Positions 1 through 10,069 of a stretch of DNA of 64,000 nucleotides are shown one piece after another. Each line of letters starts with the position of its first letter. Within the stretch, counting starts at the first letter, position 1. A program made the translations under genes and the position numbers. Source of the DNA: Symsagittifera roscoffensis (lineage: Eukaryota; Xenacoelomorpha; Acoela; Convolutidae); the NCBI RefSeq assembly GCF_963678635.1, contig NW_026970911.1, forward strand, positions 23,001 through 87,000, given 5' to 3'. The notes beneath the pieces are model-generated. The model saw only the letters and a program-made list of their open reading frames with translations. It did not search any database and had not been told where the DNA came from.

Positions 1-1
1 A

Positions 2-730
2 CGAGATGATCCTTCCTGGGCTGCCCAGGAAGGACGACTACTCATTCCGGCTTCTAACCTCGACTTGATACCCGGTATGCGATCGTCGGGGACGTCGATG
101 GATATTTTTGTCCGGGGAGTGGGGGTAGGACTTACCCACACTGAAAACTTGATAATAAAAAAATTGAGAATAGCAAGAGAAACAGGAGACTTAGAAGCAG
201 AAACAGGCGAAGAACCTAAGAAACCTGACATAGGCAGGGTAGTTGAGACATATTTTAACTTACCAAATGAATATTCAAGTAACATAATACTAACAGACAG
301 TGATTTCATACTCACAAATAGAACATGTGCGATAGCAATCACAGCAGACATGCGTTTTAGGGCAGCGTTAGCGGCAAATTTTAAGAGAGAATACAAAAAC
401 GTGGAATTCCTTTGGAAGCAAAGACCAGAGATAGGGGGCGTAGCAGCCTTACCTCCGGCGGCGTCGCAGATACCGGGAAAATACTTATGCTTCTTGGTAA
501 CGAGGGCGACGGAGAAACAGCACGTGGACCCAGAGAACCTAGTCTTGTCCTTGACGAGGCTGAGGGACTTCCTTGTGGAAATGGACGTGAAGGAGCTCTC
601 GCTTCCAGTGTACGATCCAAACAGAGGAAGACTGCATCCTCGGGAATTGTACGCGCTTGTACACGTGATTTTCTCTGATACGAACATACAAGTATATCTA
701 CATAAGAAATATTACTTAAGTATAGGCTGA
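2..730 (+). CDS. pol: Integrase C-terminal tail plus TARG1/OARD1-like macrodomain (5' truncated)
   Basis: Open from position 2, in frame with the upstream integrase (the DDPSWAAQEG tail matches copy A2), to TGA at 728-730. After DIFVRGVGVG (about 100-130) comes a roughly 190-residue globular domain. Landmarks in order: SDFILTNRT, ITADMRFRAALAANFKREY, GGVAALP, GKYLCFLVTR, VDPENLVLSLTRLRDF, KELSLPVYDPNRGRL, PRELYALVHVIF. From family knowledge this order matches the OARD1/TARG1 macrodomain, which hydrolyses ADP-ribosyl-glutamate and O-acetyl-ADP-ribose. The two glycine-rich phosphate loops are not conserved (MGAGIA-type becomes FRAALA, IGCGLD-type becomes YDPNRG). The catalytic Lys and Asp of TARG1 have no clear counterpart. 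Inference: a macrodomain fold fused to integrase, perhaps binding without hydrolysing. Two other copies lie in this window. Confidence 0.7.
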   Translation, partial: RDDPSWAAQEGRLLIPASNLDLIPGMRSSGTSMDIFVRGVGVGLTHTENLIIKKLRIARETGDLEAETGEEPKKPDIGRVVETYFNLPNEYSSNIILTDSDFILTNRTCAIAITADMRFRAALAANFKREYKNVEFLWKQRPEIGGVAALPPAASQIPGKYLCFLVTRATEKQHVDPENLVLSLTRLRDFLVEMDVKELSLPVYDPNRGRLHPRELYALVHVIFSDTNIQVYLHKKYYLSIG

Positions 731-1133
731 GTGATGTGCGAGAGAGTGTTAGGCCAAAGACTAAGTTGATGTAAGATGTGTTATGTTATGTTATGTTATG
801 TTAGGTTATTATGTATTAGGTTATTAAGATCATGGGTAAGTAGGGGTTAGTGACCATGAACAACTAAATGACAATCTTAGGAATAGATCCAAAGTTTGGA
901 CTGTCCAATCTTAGGTCGAATTCCAAAATTTTAGAGACCGATTGATTTGATAAATTTTAGGATAAATATCTTTTTATCTGAACTGTTTTTAAGCAAATTT
1001 TAACGATATATGTTAAGGTGAAACTGACAAGTGTGATATTTGTGACTTCTTTTCTAGCTCCTGATTGATCATTTAATTACTCACTTGAGTCAAAATCTTG
1101 GAATCAAAACCGAATCGAACTTGAAAGAATAGA
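731..1133 (+). other. Spacer between integrase-macrodomain ORF and second ORF (A1)
   Basis: No gene seen. It holds a short TTATG tandem tract (about 777-812) and an AT-rich stretch ending in a candidate splice acceptor. The matching spacer of A2 (41446-41849) is alignable and also carries a (TAACA)n-type tract, so the layout is a family trait. Confidence 0.6.
1043..1057 (+). promoter_or_regulatory. Candidate 3' splice acceptor for second ORF (A1)
   Basis: GACTTCTTTTCTAG, a pyrimidine run followed by AG, lies 76 bp before the ATG at 1134. It is unchanged in A2 (41525-41539) although surrounding bases differ. ORFs in the env position are often expressed from a spliced mRNA, so this is a reasonable acceptor. 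No donor was identified. Confidence 0.35.
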
Positions 1134-4030
1134 ATGGATAACTTCAACTTGGATGAAATGATGGACCTGGCAGAGGCATATGTAGGACCGATGATAGATG
1201 CGATCTATCGTCGGCTGATCGATCGAGACTTCGCTCTGGAGGACCCAGAGATAGTCATGTTGCTGACCGCCCTGAGCAACATCTTGGGGCACGACAACCG
1301 TGGGGACCGCCCCACGGAAGTCCTGTTGATGGCAGCATATGGAGAAAGAGGAGTACTAGACCGCCCGAACATGAGAGTGATGAGGTGGAGAAACGGGGCT
1401 CTCTCAGGGAGTGACTTGGCGAATGAGCCTGGATTGGGAAGTTCTAGGACTTACCAACCAGGTGAGATGCCAATGCCCTCCAAGCCCAAACCTGGGCTGA
1501 CGAGAATGCATCGGGAGATGAACAGCGAGGCGACCTCGTCTGGTTCACCACTGAGAGCAGCTGTGCCACCAAAAAGGGCGAAAGTAGGACAGAAAGTTCA
1601 GACGAACCAAACCCTGCAAGATCTGGATGAGATGAACGATGAACTGAAAAGTACGAAGAAGGAGCTGGACGAGATGACCAGAAGCATGCTCCAGATGGAG
1701 GAAGATCGGGACATGTGGAGAAAGTTGTTTGAAGACTGCAACAAAAAGCAGGGTCAAGAGATTGAGCGCTTAAGGCAGGAATACAAAGAGCGATCGGAGC
1801 AGATGGCGTTGACAACGGCCGTGGAGAAAGTGATACCTGCAAGGGATATTCATCGTGGGCAGTCCCCGATGGAGCTCTTGACGCCTCGAGAAATGAGTCA
1901 AACAACGGAGACACGACTCCCAGTAGAGACAAATCGAGTAAAGCTCCCGGATCCTAGTGACACCTTGGGTGACCCCGTCGTGGAACAGACAGTGAGGAAG
2001 CTGATAGAGACAGCTGGACGACTGGTCGCTAACAAGAATGCGCCAGGTTCCGGGGTGACTGCACCCTATGGAACGATTGACGATACGGGCAAAGTACGAC
2101 TCTCCCAGACCGTGATCAGACAAGGGATAAGTGACGTGACACCACTCATGGGGAGCTCGAGAATCCCAGAGAGGAAAGTACGGAAGATGCCAGCGAAGAA
2201 AGTGTCTCGCATAATAGTCGTGCAAAAGAATAATCAATTGAAATATAATTTCACGGGAGTTCCGGAGACAGATCCGAGGGCCTGCTTCAATCGAGCTACT
2301 TGGAGCCCGGCAGTAAACCTACAGCAACCACCACTCGGGACATCTCATCTGATACTGGGAGACAGCTTGCTCAGAGTGCTGTCGAATTTGAGGACCTCGT
2401 GGGTCACCACGGTGATGGCCTTTGGAGGCGCGACAATAGCCCAATTATATCGGATGGCGGAACTGATGAATCCAGGGAGGATCCCCAATGTTATGATCTT
2501 AGTTGGGACGAATGACATCTCCAGAGGTTCAGATGAACAGGAAGCATTATGGGAGTCAATGATGGTGTGTTGTTTACGACCCTCTGGCAGAAATTCAATT
2601 GCGCGGTACTGACCGTTTGCACTGTGCCAATGAACGCGAGAAGCCTGACAGCATCAGGAAGAAGGCATAACGAGGGAGTCGTTAGGTGGAATAACATCCT
2701 GAGGAACCTCGCAAGTCAAAACGCCGGAAGAATGATCCTCATGGACATCGAACATGAGTTGAGAGCTATGGATCAGGCCAGACTGACCACGGACGGCATC
2801 CGCTTCGACAGTATCGAGGGACAAGCTTGGTTGAATCGAGTCTTCCAAGAGCGGTTGGACGAGCTGGAAGCAGAACTCTTTGACACAGGAGTGCTGAAGA
2901 AAGAAGGAACATTGAGTGACGCGGTGATTACCACCTTTGTGCCTCCTAGCCTGGAAACACGCTTGGGTACGGTTCCGGCCGTCACGAACTACAGGCAAAA
3001 AAGCTCCAGTGAACCAGGTCAAAGGACACCAGGATCGATTGGGAGAGGCGCCGATGAGGAGGACCATCCATCCTAGGAGAAGAATATGACCTGTCAACCC
3101 AATCGAAGAGACAGCCAGCACGTCTAGATCGGACACTAGATCGGAGACGACAAGTACCAGTCGAGAGGAGAGACGTCCGAGCAGAGGCTCGTTGATGTGG
3201 TCAAGACCCATACCGTCTCCCTGGCATATATACAAAGACGAGCTAATGAAGCTGGATCTCCAGAGAGTAAGCTTCATCGAAGATGCAAGGAGGATGCTGA
3301 ATGGAGCAACGCTATCCGTCAACAGATTGTACTCGATAACCGGCGTAGACTGGTTGATAGCCGCTAGCATAAATTTCAGCTCCACGACGGCCTTGAGATT
3401 TGCTGACTTGGAGGGACTGCCCTCTAACAACACGATGGGACCAGTGAATGCGAGACCATTGCAAGATGTGAGGTTGAATCATGATGAGGGGAATCGTGAA
3501 GAGAGACCAGGAAGATTCCTGACGACGAGAGCGCCGATTGGACAACACGTGAAGATATTCAGGCAGCTGACGACACCCCCTGGTCATGTGAAGGAAAGAA
3601 TATACCCAAAACTAGTGAACCAAGAGGGTGATGCCCAAAGATATGGCGGATTGACAGCGATAAAGAAAGGTGAGACCATCTTCGCGGCCTACGACAAGGC
3701 AGATATGAGGAAGGCCAAGATTATGGTAGTAGCGAATTCAGAGTTCGTGTACACCTCCAAGTCTTTGTTTTGGCCGGACGTCATAATGTTGGCAGCGGTC
3801 GACTTGGACCTACTGCAATCGATATCTCTGGCTATAGGGGTGCAAAGGCAGACGGATATGAACCCAATTACGATAGTGTTCGCTGGCATCAATGACCATC
3901 TACACAGTAGAGGTTTTCTGAGCAGACTCAGAGATCCTAAAACGGCAGAGAACGCTGTATGGCCAGCGATAAAAGATATCCATGAGTCGATGGGTTAAGT
4001 GATGGATGCGACGAAGGAGGGGTCATTCAA
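1134..4030 (+). pseudogene. Second ORF, N-terminal third: coiled coil, SGNH hydrolase and second SGNH-like module (A1, frameshifted)
   Basis: Begins with ATG at 1134 (MDNFNLDEMMDLAEAY). Residues about 160-225 form a charged coiled coil. SGNH hydrolase blocks follow: ILGDSL with the nucleophile Ser (2350-2367), Gly in the AFGGATI block, GTND with the oxyanion Asn (2505-2516), and DGIRF (2792-2806). In DGIRF the expected catalytic His is Arg; A2 has DGIHF. After about 3190 a second module carries FAGINDHLH (about 3878-3904), resembling the GxND block. Compared with A2, A1 has a 1-bp deletion near 2570, a 5-bp deletion near 3030, a nonsense change GAA to TAA at 3996-3998 and a 4-bp deletion near 4028. 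SGNH/GDSL esterase domains are known in some CR1-type LINEs and rotifer retroelements. Confidence 0.75.
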
Positions 4031-7000
4031 GTGACACTGAGAGTAGTATTCGCGTTGTCTCTGGGAAATGCACAACTCCCGGATGGACTGAAATTTGTGT
4101 ATGCGATTGTGGCCTTACTTTCGGAAGGGAAATATGATGTGATCATAACAGCCCCGAATCGCATTATAGAGATGGAGAACCCGAGGCCACTTAAGGCTGA
4201 ACTGCCTGCAGTATGGTCAGATATCTCAAACGCGATGAGAGGACTCAAGGACCATGCGCTACACATGTTAGTGTTGGACGAGGTGCTGGGGTTGGAACTG
4301 TCCAATTTCAGTCGACAGCTCAAACTGAAACCGGGAATAGACGACGACCATCGAGTGATCGCGGCAATGTCCAACGACTTATGGCTCCGAGCAATGGAAG
4401 TGGCAGGTGAAGACACAAGAAGGAAAAATTCACTAGAGACGAGAGCTCATCTGGAGGCGATGGTTCTGAGAACCAAGCCGGAAGCCAACCAGTGGCTACA
4501 CCTGAACCTTAGAGTAGCGGCATTGGGTGCAAATGCTTTTGAGCAAGGCCCCGTGATGATCACAAAGATACATGCCTACTTGTTGAAGGAGGTGCACCTG
4601 GCGGAAAATGCTGGAGAAAAGACCGCTGAATTTGTGAACAGAATGTGTCAGATTACTCTGGAAACCTTCTGGACCCGGGAAGTGAAGGGACAGGAGGGCT
4701 TTGAAAGGACAGACAGCATGTTGGAAGGGTTGGGAGCCGGATGGACCGCGTCCTTCTTGGCAAAAATTTACCCGAAAGTCTCGCACTACTTGATAAAAGA
4801 TTTCCTCCAAGCAGTAGTGGAAGTATCGATAGTGGAACTAATAGCCTTGTTCGTGACATTTGGAGCGGAGGACTTCGTGAAAGGACCGGCGATACTGCTC
4901 ACCGATGGAATCCAGAACCTGCGGCTAGACGGACTTCTGACATTGATTGCAATTACCCATGGAAACTTGGGAGGACTGATGAAACTGGCACGTTGTCCAG
5001 AGCAGATGAAAGAGAGAGTGAGGAACTTGGATATGAAGAAATCCACGGACTCGTGGAACAAGATAAGAGACCTGAGACACACTCTTATCCAGTATCTCTT
5101 GCAACAAAATCGCTTTGGAACGGGAGAAGACGAGACGATTGAGAGAGAGGAGGATGTTAGACGACATGTTGGAGGCATACCGCTGTTAACCGATCTGATC
5201 TTGGCTATGAGAACCGATCCCTTGGCGCTGATCAGAGGAGTCACGGAGTTCGTGACAGTGATCTATGGACCAGCAGTCACATTTGCGTTCCCTGACGTTA
5301 AAGTGGAAGCATATAGGAGGTCGGTGCTGCACCTGAACCTCATATCGGCAGTGGACGGTAGTACACTGAACTGGTGTGAGCAGCACACATTGCGGGAGCT
5401 CATGAGTGAAGATCTGTTATTTGCGAAAATATCGGAGCCAGAGATGACAGTCATCAATTTTGACGATCATTTCCGTGATCGCATGGGAGAAGTAGAAAGA
5501 GGACACATCGAGGTGTTTCCAAAGCTTTGGAATCTGAGACCCTATGACAAAACGAATGGTAAAATAACCAGAGTGCCTCGTCTCACTGCAGCATTTCACA
5601 AAGTGAGAGAAGAGACGAAGGACTGGGGCGATTACAAGAAGCTGCCGGAGGCAATCCCTGAATTCCCTCTGATAAGAAGGATGTTGCTCGGAGCAGTCTC
5701 CGTGGTACAAACTCCTAGGTTGAGAGCATTCGAAACCAATGAAAGGAGAGTAGGGAATTTCGTGGGAACGATGGACCCATACTTTGTAGGGAGAAATGCC
5801 GCCGTGTTACAGTACACACGATTTGCATACACGGATCAAGCGACAAGAAGGCGAATAAGCAACGCCGCGACTCCCAAGCCTGGAAGATTTGATGAGGAAT
5901 GGAAGGGATTAGGCTTAGCTCCGATGAGGATGAGAGGCAGGACCGAACTGCCTGAAGCCTCATTGATCCTGACTAGTGTAAAACAGGAGATGAGAGTGGG
6001 AGGAATACTGCATACGAGAACCTTCCTAGCACCCTTCGGCTGCGAAGAAATCAAAGTGGTCCATGGAGAAGAGGAAGATAAATCGGCCGGTACATTGCTC
6101 ATACCGAGATTCCCGGAAGAAGCCGACAATGAGGAAAAAGGACCATCGAGCTCGAACAAGGATAAGTCAGAAGGAAATGACGGACAGGGTGGAAGCCGTC
6201 AAACCGAAGAACCCATGCAACAAGATCAAGCTGGTGGGGAAGACGACAGGGCATCGACAGGAGGAACATCCAGCCTGGATTTCAACATCTTCAGTGATCT
6301 TGAGAATAATGCAGATACGTTGGAAACGACTGAGCCAGCGGATGAAGGCATCTCGACACTGGAGCCTCCGTCAGCCTTTATGGAAATGAAACGGAATTTG
6401 CCGGAGAGCAGCTCTCCTGGCAATTCAAGAAATAACGACCAGAGAATCCTCATGGAATCACCTCGGAGGAGAAGAATAGAGGCCTCAGCCAGAGTACCTT
6501 TCTTGGGAACGCTGCCCGAAGAAGAATGGGAAGTACATCACCGAGACCACGAGAGTAGGACGGGATGCAAACTAGACAGAGTGGCGTTTATGGAAGAGGT
6601 CTGGACGGTAGTTCAGAGCTACGGGACCCAGTCCATTCTGAAAACGGGTCTCAATCAACCCTTGATGAGAGAAGTACTGGACAAGCTTGATGATTGTGAA
6701 GGGAGACTGAGTGAGTTATTGATCGACTCGGCCACTGATGAAAGTGAAGCGAATTCTCCCATCAAGATGATACCGCAGGACGATAAAGGAGAGGTGGTGT
6801 ATCTGTCAAGAACCAGGAGAGGGACGATGCGATCAAATTTGGTGATTGATAAAATCAATGCAATGAAAATGAAGTTAGGCAGCAGAGTGATGCCGAGGAG
6901 AGTTGGAAAGACGAAGGTGGATTCAGAAATATCGATGAAAGCTGGTAACTCAGCGAAAAGGAAACGAATTGAGGAGGTCAGGGATTTGGGGCAAGGTGAT

Positions 7001-10000
7001 TATCAACTGCCTGGCACAGATAAAATGTTAACTGATATAGCGATGGTGCCACCCATTCTCATGGCGGGGATAAAGTCAACAGGTTATAAATCCAAAAGGA
7101 GTGACCGCACTCTGACTGGAGCAACCTTAGAAATGAAAATACTCAACCAATGTGGAGAGAGCACAATAAAAGACTTCAAGCCATCTACCATGAATCATGG
7201 AAAGGGAAGTGTCGCAGGACAACTAACACCAGTGGAATATAACCGACTAACAGTGTCGGAGACTGTGTCGATAGATGAACCCACCGGTGGATACATGGGG
7301 ATGTTAGAATACCGAAACTCGGCTAGAGGGTATGTAATGGCCCTGGAAGACGAAAAAGCCATGGAGGGTTATCTGGAAACGATGTTGCAAGGCACCACCC
7401 TCAAGCAGAAGGCGTACGGGACTTTAGCGTCGTCTGACATACAGGCAGAAACGATAGAGCAGCTGGTAAGCCTTCCATGGAAAGCAGTAGTATTGAGGTA
7501 TTTCGAAGAAGAAATGAGGACTACGCCAAGAATACATGCTCTCGTGGCAGTACCTTACGTTAGAACAGAGTTACAGCTCAGGTTCGCCTGGTGCATGATG
7601 GGACTGACTCGCGAAGAATATGATTCAGAAGAAAGGAAGAGATCAAAAGAGGAGAAGGTTTTCCTTATGACGAACCTGAGGGATCTGATAGTCCAGGAGG
7701 GAGCAGCAGTAGCGTGTGCGAAGCGGAGAGACGCTCTCTGTTTCATTCGATTCCTGATAGAGCAGATTTCAGTACCTGCACTGAACACCTGTGTTAAAAT
7801 GTTGAAGGAAGGCGATGAGCGAACGAAAGCCTTATTCTTGCTAGCACTGCTGGATGTGCAGCAAAGTAAACCAATGAGGGTGAACATGAAAGAACCCGAA
7901 GAATTAGAACCCATAAGAAAGATAGACGAAATCAGGAGATTCTCAAACAAGGAGCTGAGACTCACTAAAGAATCTATGGGAGCATTGCCGAAATCCAGTG
8001 AATACTGTGGACCGATCAAGAAGAAATCGTATAGCTACGTATCCTGGATCATAGGGATAGCGTACAATCCTTTCCTGAGTGAAGACATACGCGATTGCTT
8101 CTTTGATTATGAGCAGGCGGTGTTGATAAGATTCTGGACGTCCAGAATTGTAACGATTAAAAACGTTAACAATCCACAGGCCAAATTGGGACTGGTCTTG
8201 GAAGAAGAGGTGACTGCACCTTCAGTACCAAAATCCGACAAAAGAGTGGAGTTTGGGTTGGGATTCTCAGATGAATTACTGAGAACGAGCTTGATGGCAG
8301 TGTGGGAATTGATGAGGCCATCATGGTGTCCTAGTCCCAACGCTGACTCAATATTACGGGCGACACAAGACGTACAGAGGGAACTGAATGCAGACTGTAA
8401 CCTGCGTGACCTCAACATCATATATAATGTGATGATAACAGCCTCTAAGAGCAACGGAGAAGATAAAGTGGAGTTGCCTGGCTGGGGACCAGAAGACTGG
8501 GTCAAACCTGGTAGCTGTCTGGCGGAAGTCTGTGGACTGGAGGGTCACGTTTGTGGAAGTCTGGACTGTGTGAAGACCCTGGAAAAACAACACAAGCAAT
8601 TGACGGTATTGTTTGGAAACGTAGTGATGAAAGCAAAAACAGAAACGGAACTGATAGCAGATTGCCATGGAGGAACCGAAGTGAATCTAGTGACTGCACT
8701 AGGATTCTATAGCATGTTTGGTTCTTTAGAGGCACTATTGAATCTAGAACAGAAACATGAGATGGTCACAGCCATCGGTGTAGAAGTATTCCCAGGAGTT
8801 CTGCAGACTGAGCAGAAATACATAGGAAAATGGAGGGAAGCAATCGAGACGGAAATGAACATTAGACACAGTGAGACTTATTGTAGACCATCAGGAGCAC
8901 GATATTTGGTGGGTTCAACATTGGCTCCAATGTGCAAGAGCAGATACCCTGTACATTTCGTAGCTGTGGACTTGAAGAGTACAAGAACGATTGTGGATCA
9001 AGCCTTCTCAGTGCCGAAGTGTGTGAGACTGGCGAGAATGTCCGAGAAGTCATACGAGTTGCTATGTAAGATGTTCTCAGCAGTTCCAGAGAGAACCAAA
9101 GAAGAATTGGAGTCAATACTAGGAAAGAAGTTCATGGGATATGTGAGCGGGAACTTCAGTCACTTTGAGAGACAGAAACAGAGAGGATCAACTGTCACAG
9201 ATTACAATGCAGTAGATGAAAATGATGAAGTCCACCGAGTGATGATGGAAGTGGAACCATTACTGGAAGCTTCGGGAAAACGTAATTGGAGGAGCATCAT
9301 GTTGACACATGACAAGTTTCCTTGCCACTGCTTGCTGCAGACCTGGTGGTATCCCAAGCGTAGTAATCTGATGTTGATCTGGGACTCTGGAGAGCTGCTC
9401 TCCATGGGTTTACCAGATTCATCACAGCCCATAACAATAGTGATAGTGGGAGTTATGATGGCGATACGATGGCTGGAAGCTCATGTGAGAGAAAACAACA
9501 GACAGGAGGCACCGACGAGAGAACAGTTGCGGAAGTTAGATTGTCTAAGAGATTTAGATCTTTTTGAGAGAATGTGCAAAATTCTAATCATTCCGATGGA
9601 AGTGAAGAAGATATGGGCAAGAAAACGATTGATGCCATGGTTCAGAGCTAACATGACTGCATGGTTGTACGAGTATGCGAAAAAGCATATGTCGAAACAC
9701 GGCAGGGTGTACAGTGAATATCAGCTGGACATTGGAGCAGGAGCTTTCAAGCGAGCTCTCGTGACTCATCGGAATGCAGTGACCACCGCTGTGAAAAGAA
9801 TTTCCAGGACGAGTGAACGTAGTGGAAAGGAGAAATCAGAGATGCTGAAAGAAGATTTGGAGAGAAACGTGACGTTGTGTCTCCACAACAACTTCTGCAG
9901 GAACAGAGAATCTAACGTGGATCCGCTACCTTGCTGCAAACAGAGGGTAGAAGAGCAGAAGTGTTGGAGGACGGCTTCCAGCAGCGTCAGGATAGCTAAT

Positions 10001-10069
10001 GACGTGTTACAAGATACGGAGACTGAGAGTGCAGAGTCAGTATCACAGGAGGAAGAGATGGAACATTGA
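4031..10069 (+). CDS. Large uncharacterised retroelement protein, 2012 codons open (C-terminal part of second ORF, A1)
   Basis: A 6-kb uninterrupted reading frame, homologous over its whole length to the broken A2 region 32979-38700. The ATG at 4031 is probably not the true start: in A2 the first ~130 residues continue from the SGNH-like module upstream, and A1 has a small deletion just before it. Visible parts: an SGNH-like C-terminal stretch (residues about 1-130), a helical region, an acidic Ser/Gly/Glu-rich disordered segment (about 675-770), basic clusters SPRRRRIEA (about 813) and AKRKRIEEV (about 976) that could be nuclear localisation signals, a large mostly alpha-helical C-terminal half, and a terminal Cys-rich patch with CLHNNFCRN and PCCKQR (about 1949-1979). 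No signal peptide, clear membrane segment, or envelope, polymerase or helicase motif is seen. I do not recognise the family. The length of open frame argues for past selection. Confidence 0.8.
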   Translation: MTLRVVFALSLGNAQLPDGLKFVYAIVALLSEGKYDVIITAPNRIIEMENPRPLKAELPAVWSDISNAMRGLKDHALHMLVLDEVLGLELSNFSRQLKLKPGIDDDHRVIAAMSNDLWLRAMEVAGEDTRRKNSLETRAHLEAMVLRTKPEANQWLHLNLRVAALGANAFEQGPVMITKIHAYLLKEVHLAENAGEKTAEFVNRMCQITLETFWTREVKGQEGFERTDSMLEGLGAGWTASFLAKIYPKVSHYLIKDFLQAVVEVSIVELIALFVTFGAEDFVKGPAILLTDGIQNLRLDGLLTLIAITHGNLGGLMKLARCPEQMKERVRNLDMKKSTDSWNKIRDLRHTLIQYLLQQNRFGTGEDETIEREEDVRRHVGGIPLLTDLILAMRTDPLALIRGVTEFVTVIYGPAVTFAFPDVKVEAYRRSVLHLNLISAVDGSTLNWCEQHTLRELMSEDLLFAKISEPEMTVINFDDHFRDRMGEVERGHIEVFPKLWNLRPYDKTNGKITRVPRLTAAFHKVREETKDWGDYKKLPEAIPEFPLIRRMLLGAVSVVQTPRLRAFETNERRVGNFVGTMDPYFVGRNAAVLQYTRFAYTDQATRRRISNAATPKPGRFDEEWKGLGLAPMRMRGRTELPEASLILTSVKQEMRVGGILHTRTFLAPFGCEEIKVVHGEEEDKSAGTLLIPRFPEEADNEEKGPSSSNKDKSEGNDGQGGSRQTEEPMQQDQAGGEDDRASTGGTSSLDFNIFSDLENNADTLETTEPADEGISTLEPPSAFMEMKRNLPESSSPGNSRNNDQRILMESPRRRRIEASARVPFLGTLPEEEWEVHHRDHESRTGCKLDRVAFMEEVWTVVQSYGTQSILKTGLNQPLMREVLDKLDDCEGRLSELLIDSATDESEANSPIKMIPQDDKGEVVYLSRTRRGTMRSNLVIDKINAMKMKLGSRVMPRRVGKTKVDSEISMKAGNSAKRKRIEEVRDLGQGDYQLPGTDKMLTDIAMVPPILMAGIKSTGYKSKRSDRTLTGATLEMKILNQCGESTIKDFKPSTMNHGKGSVAGQLTPVEYNRLTVSETVSIDEPTGGYMGMLEYRNSARGYVMALEDEKAMEGYLETMLQGTTLKQKAYGTLASSDIQAETIEQLVSLPWKAVVLRYFEEEMRTTPRIHALVAVPYVRTELQLRFAWCMMGLTREEYDSEERKRSKEEKVFLMTNLRDLIVQEGAAVACAKRRDALCFIRFLIEQISVPALNTCVKMLKEGDERTKALFLLALLDVQQSKPMRVNMKEPEELEPIRKIDEIRRFSNKELRLTKESMGALPKSSEYCGPIKKKSYSYVSWIIGIAYNPFLSEDIRDCFFDYEQAVLIRFWTSRIVTIKNVNNPQAKLGLVLEEEVTAPSVPKSDKRVEFGLGFSDELLRTSLMAVWELMRPSWCPSPNADSILRATQDVQRELNADCNLRDLNIIYNVMITASKSNGEDKVELPGWGPEDWVKPGSCLAEVCGLEGHVCGSLDCVKTLEKQHKQLTVLFGNVVMKAKTETELIADCHGGTEVNLVTALGFYSMFGSLEALLNLEQKHEMVTAIGVEVFPGVLQTEQKYIGKWREAIETEMNIRHSETYCRPSGARYLVGSTLAPMCKSRYPVHFVAVDLKSTRTIVDQAFSVPKCVRLARMSEKSYELLCKMFSAVPERTKEELESILGKKFMGYVSGNFSHFERQKQRGSTVTDYNAVDENDEVHRVMMEVEPLLEASGKRNWRSIMLTHDKFPCHCLLQTWWYPKRSNLMLIWDSGELLSMGLPDSSQPITIVIVGVMMAIRWLEAHVRENNRQEAPTREQLRKLDCLRDLDLFERMCKILIIPMEVKKIWARKRLMPWFRANMTAWLYEYAKKHMSKHGRVYSEYQLDIGAGAFKRALVTHRNAVTTAVKRISRTSERSGKEKSEMLKEDLERNVTLCLHNNFCRNRESNVDPLPCCKQRVEEQKCWRTASSSVRIANDVLQDTETESAESVSQEEEMEH

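Noticed and set aside
4031-10069. Second ORF as a retroviral envelope gene
   Set aside because: It is in the env position, but there is no signal peptide, fusion peptide, furin-like site or transmembrane segment.
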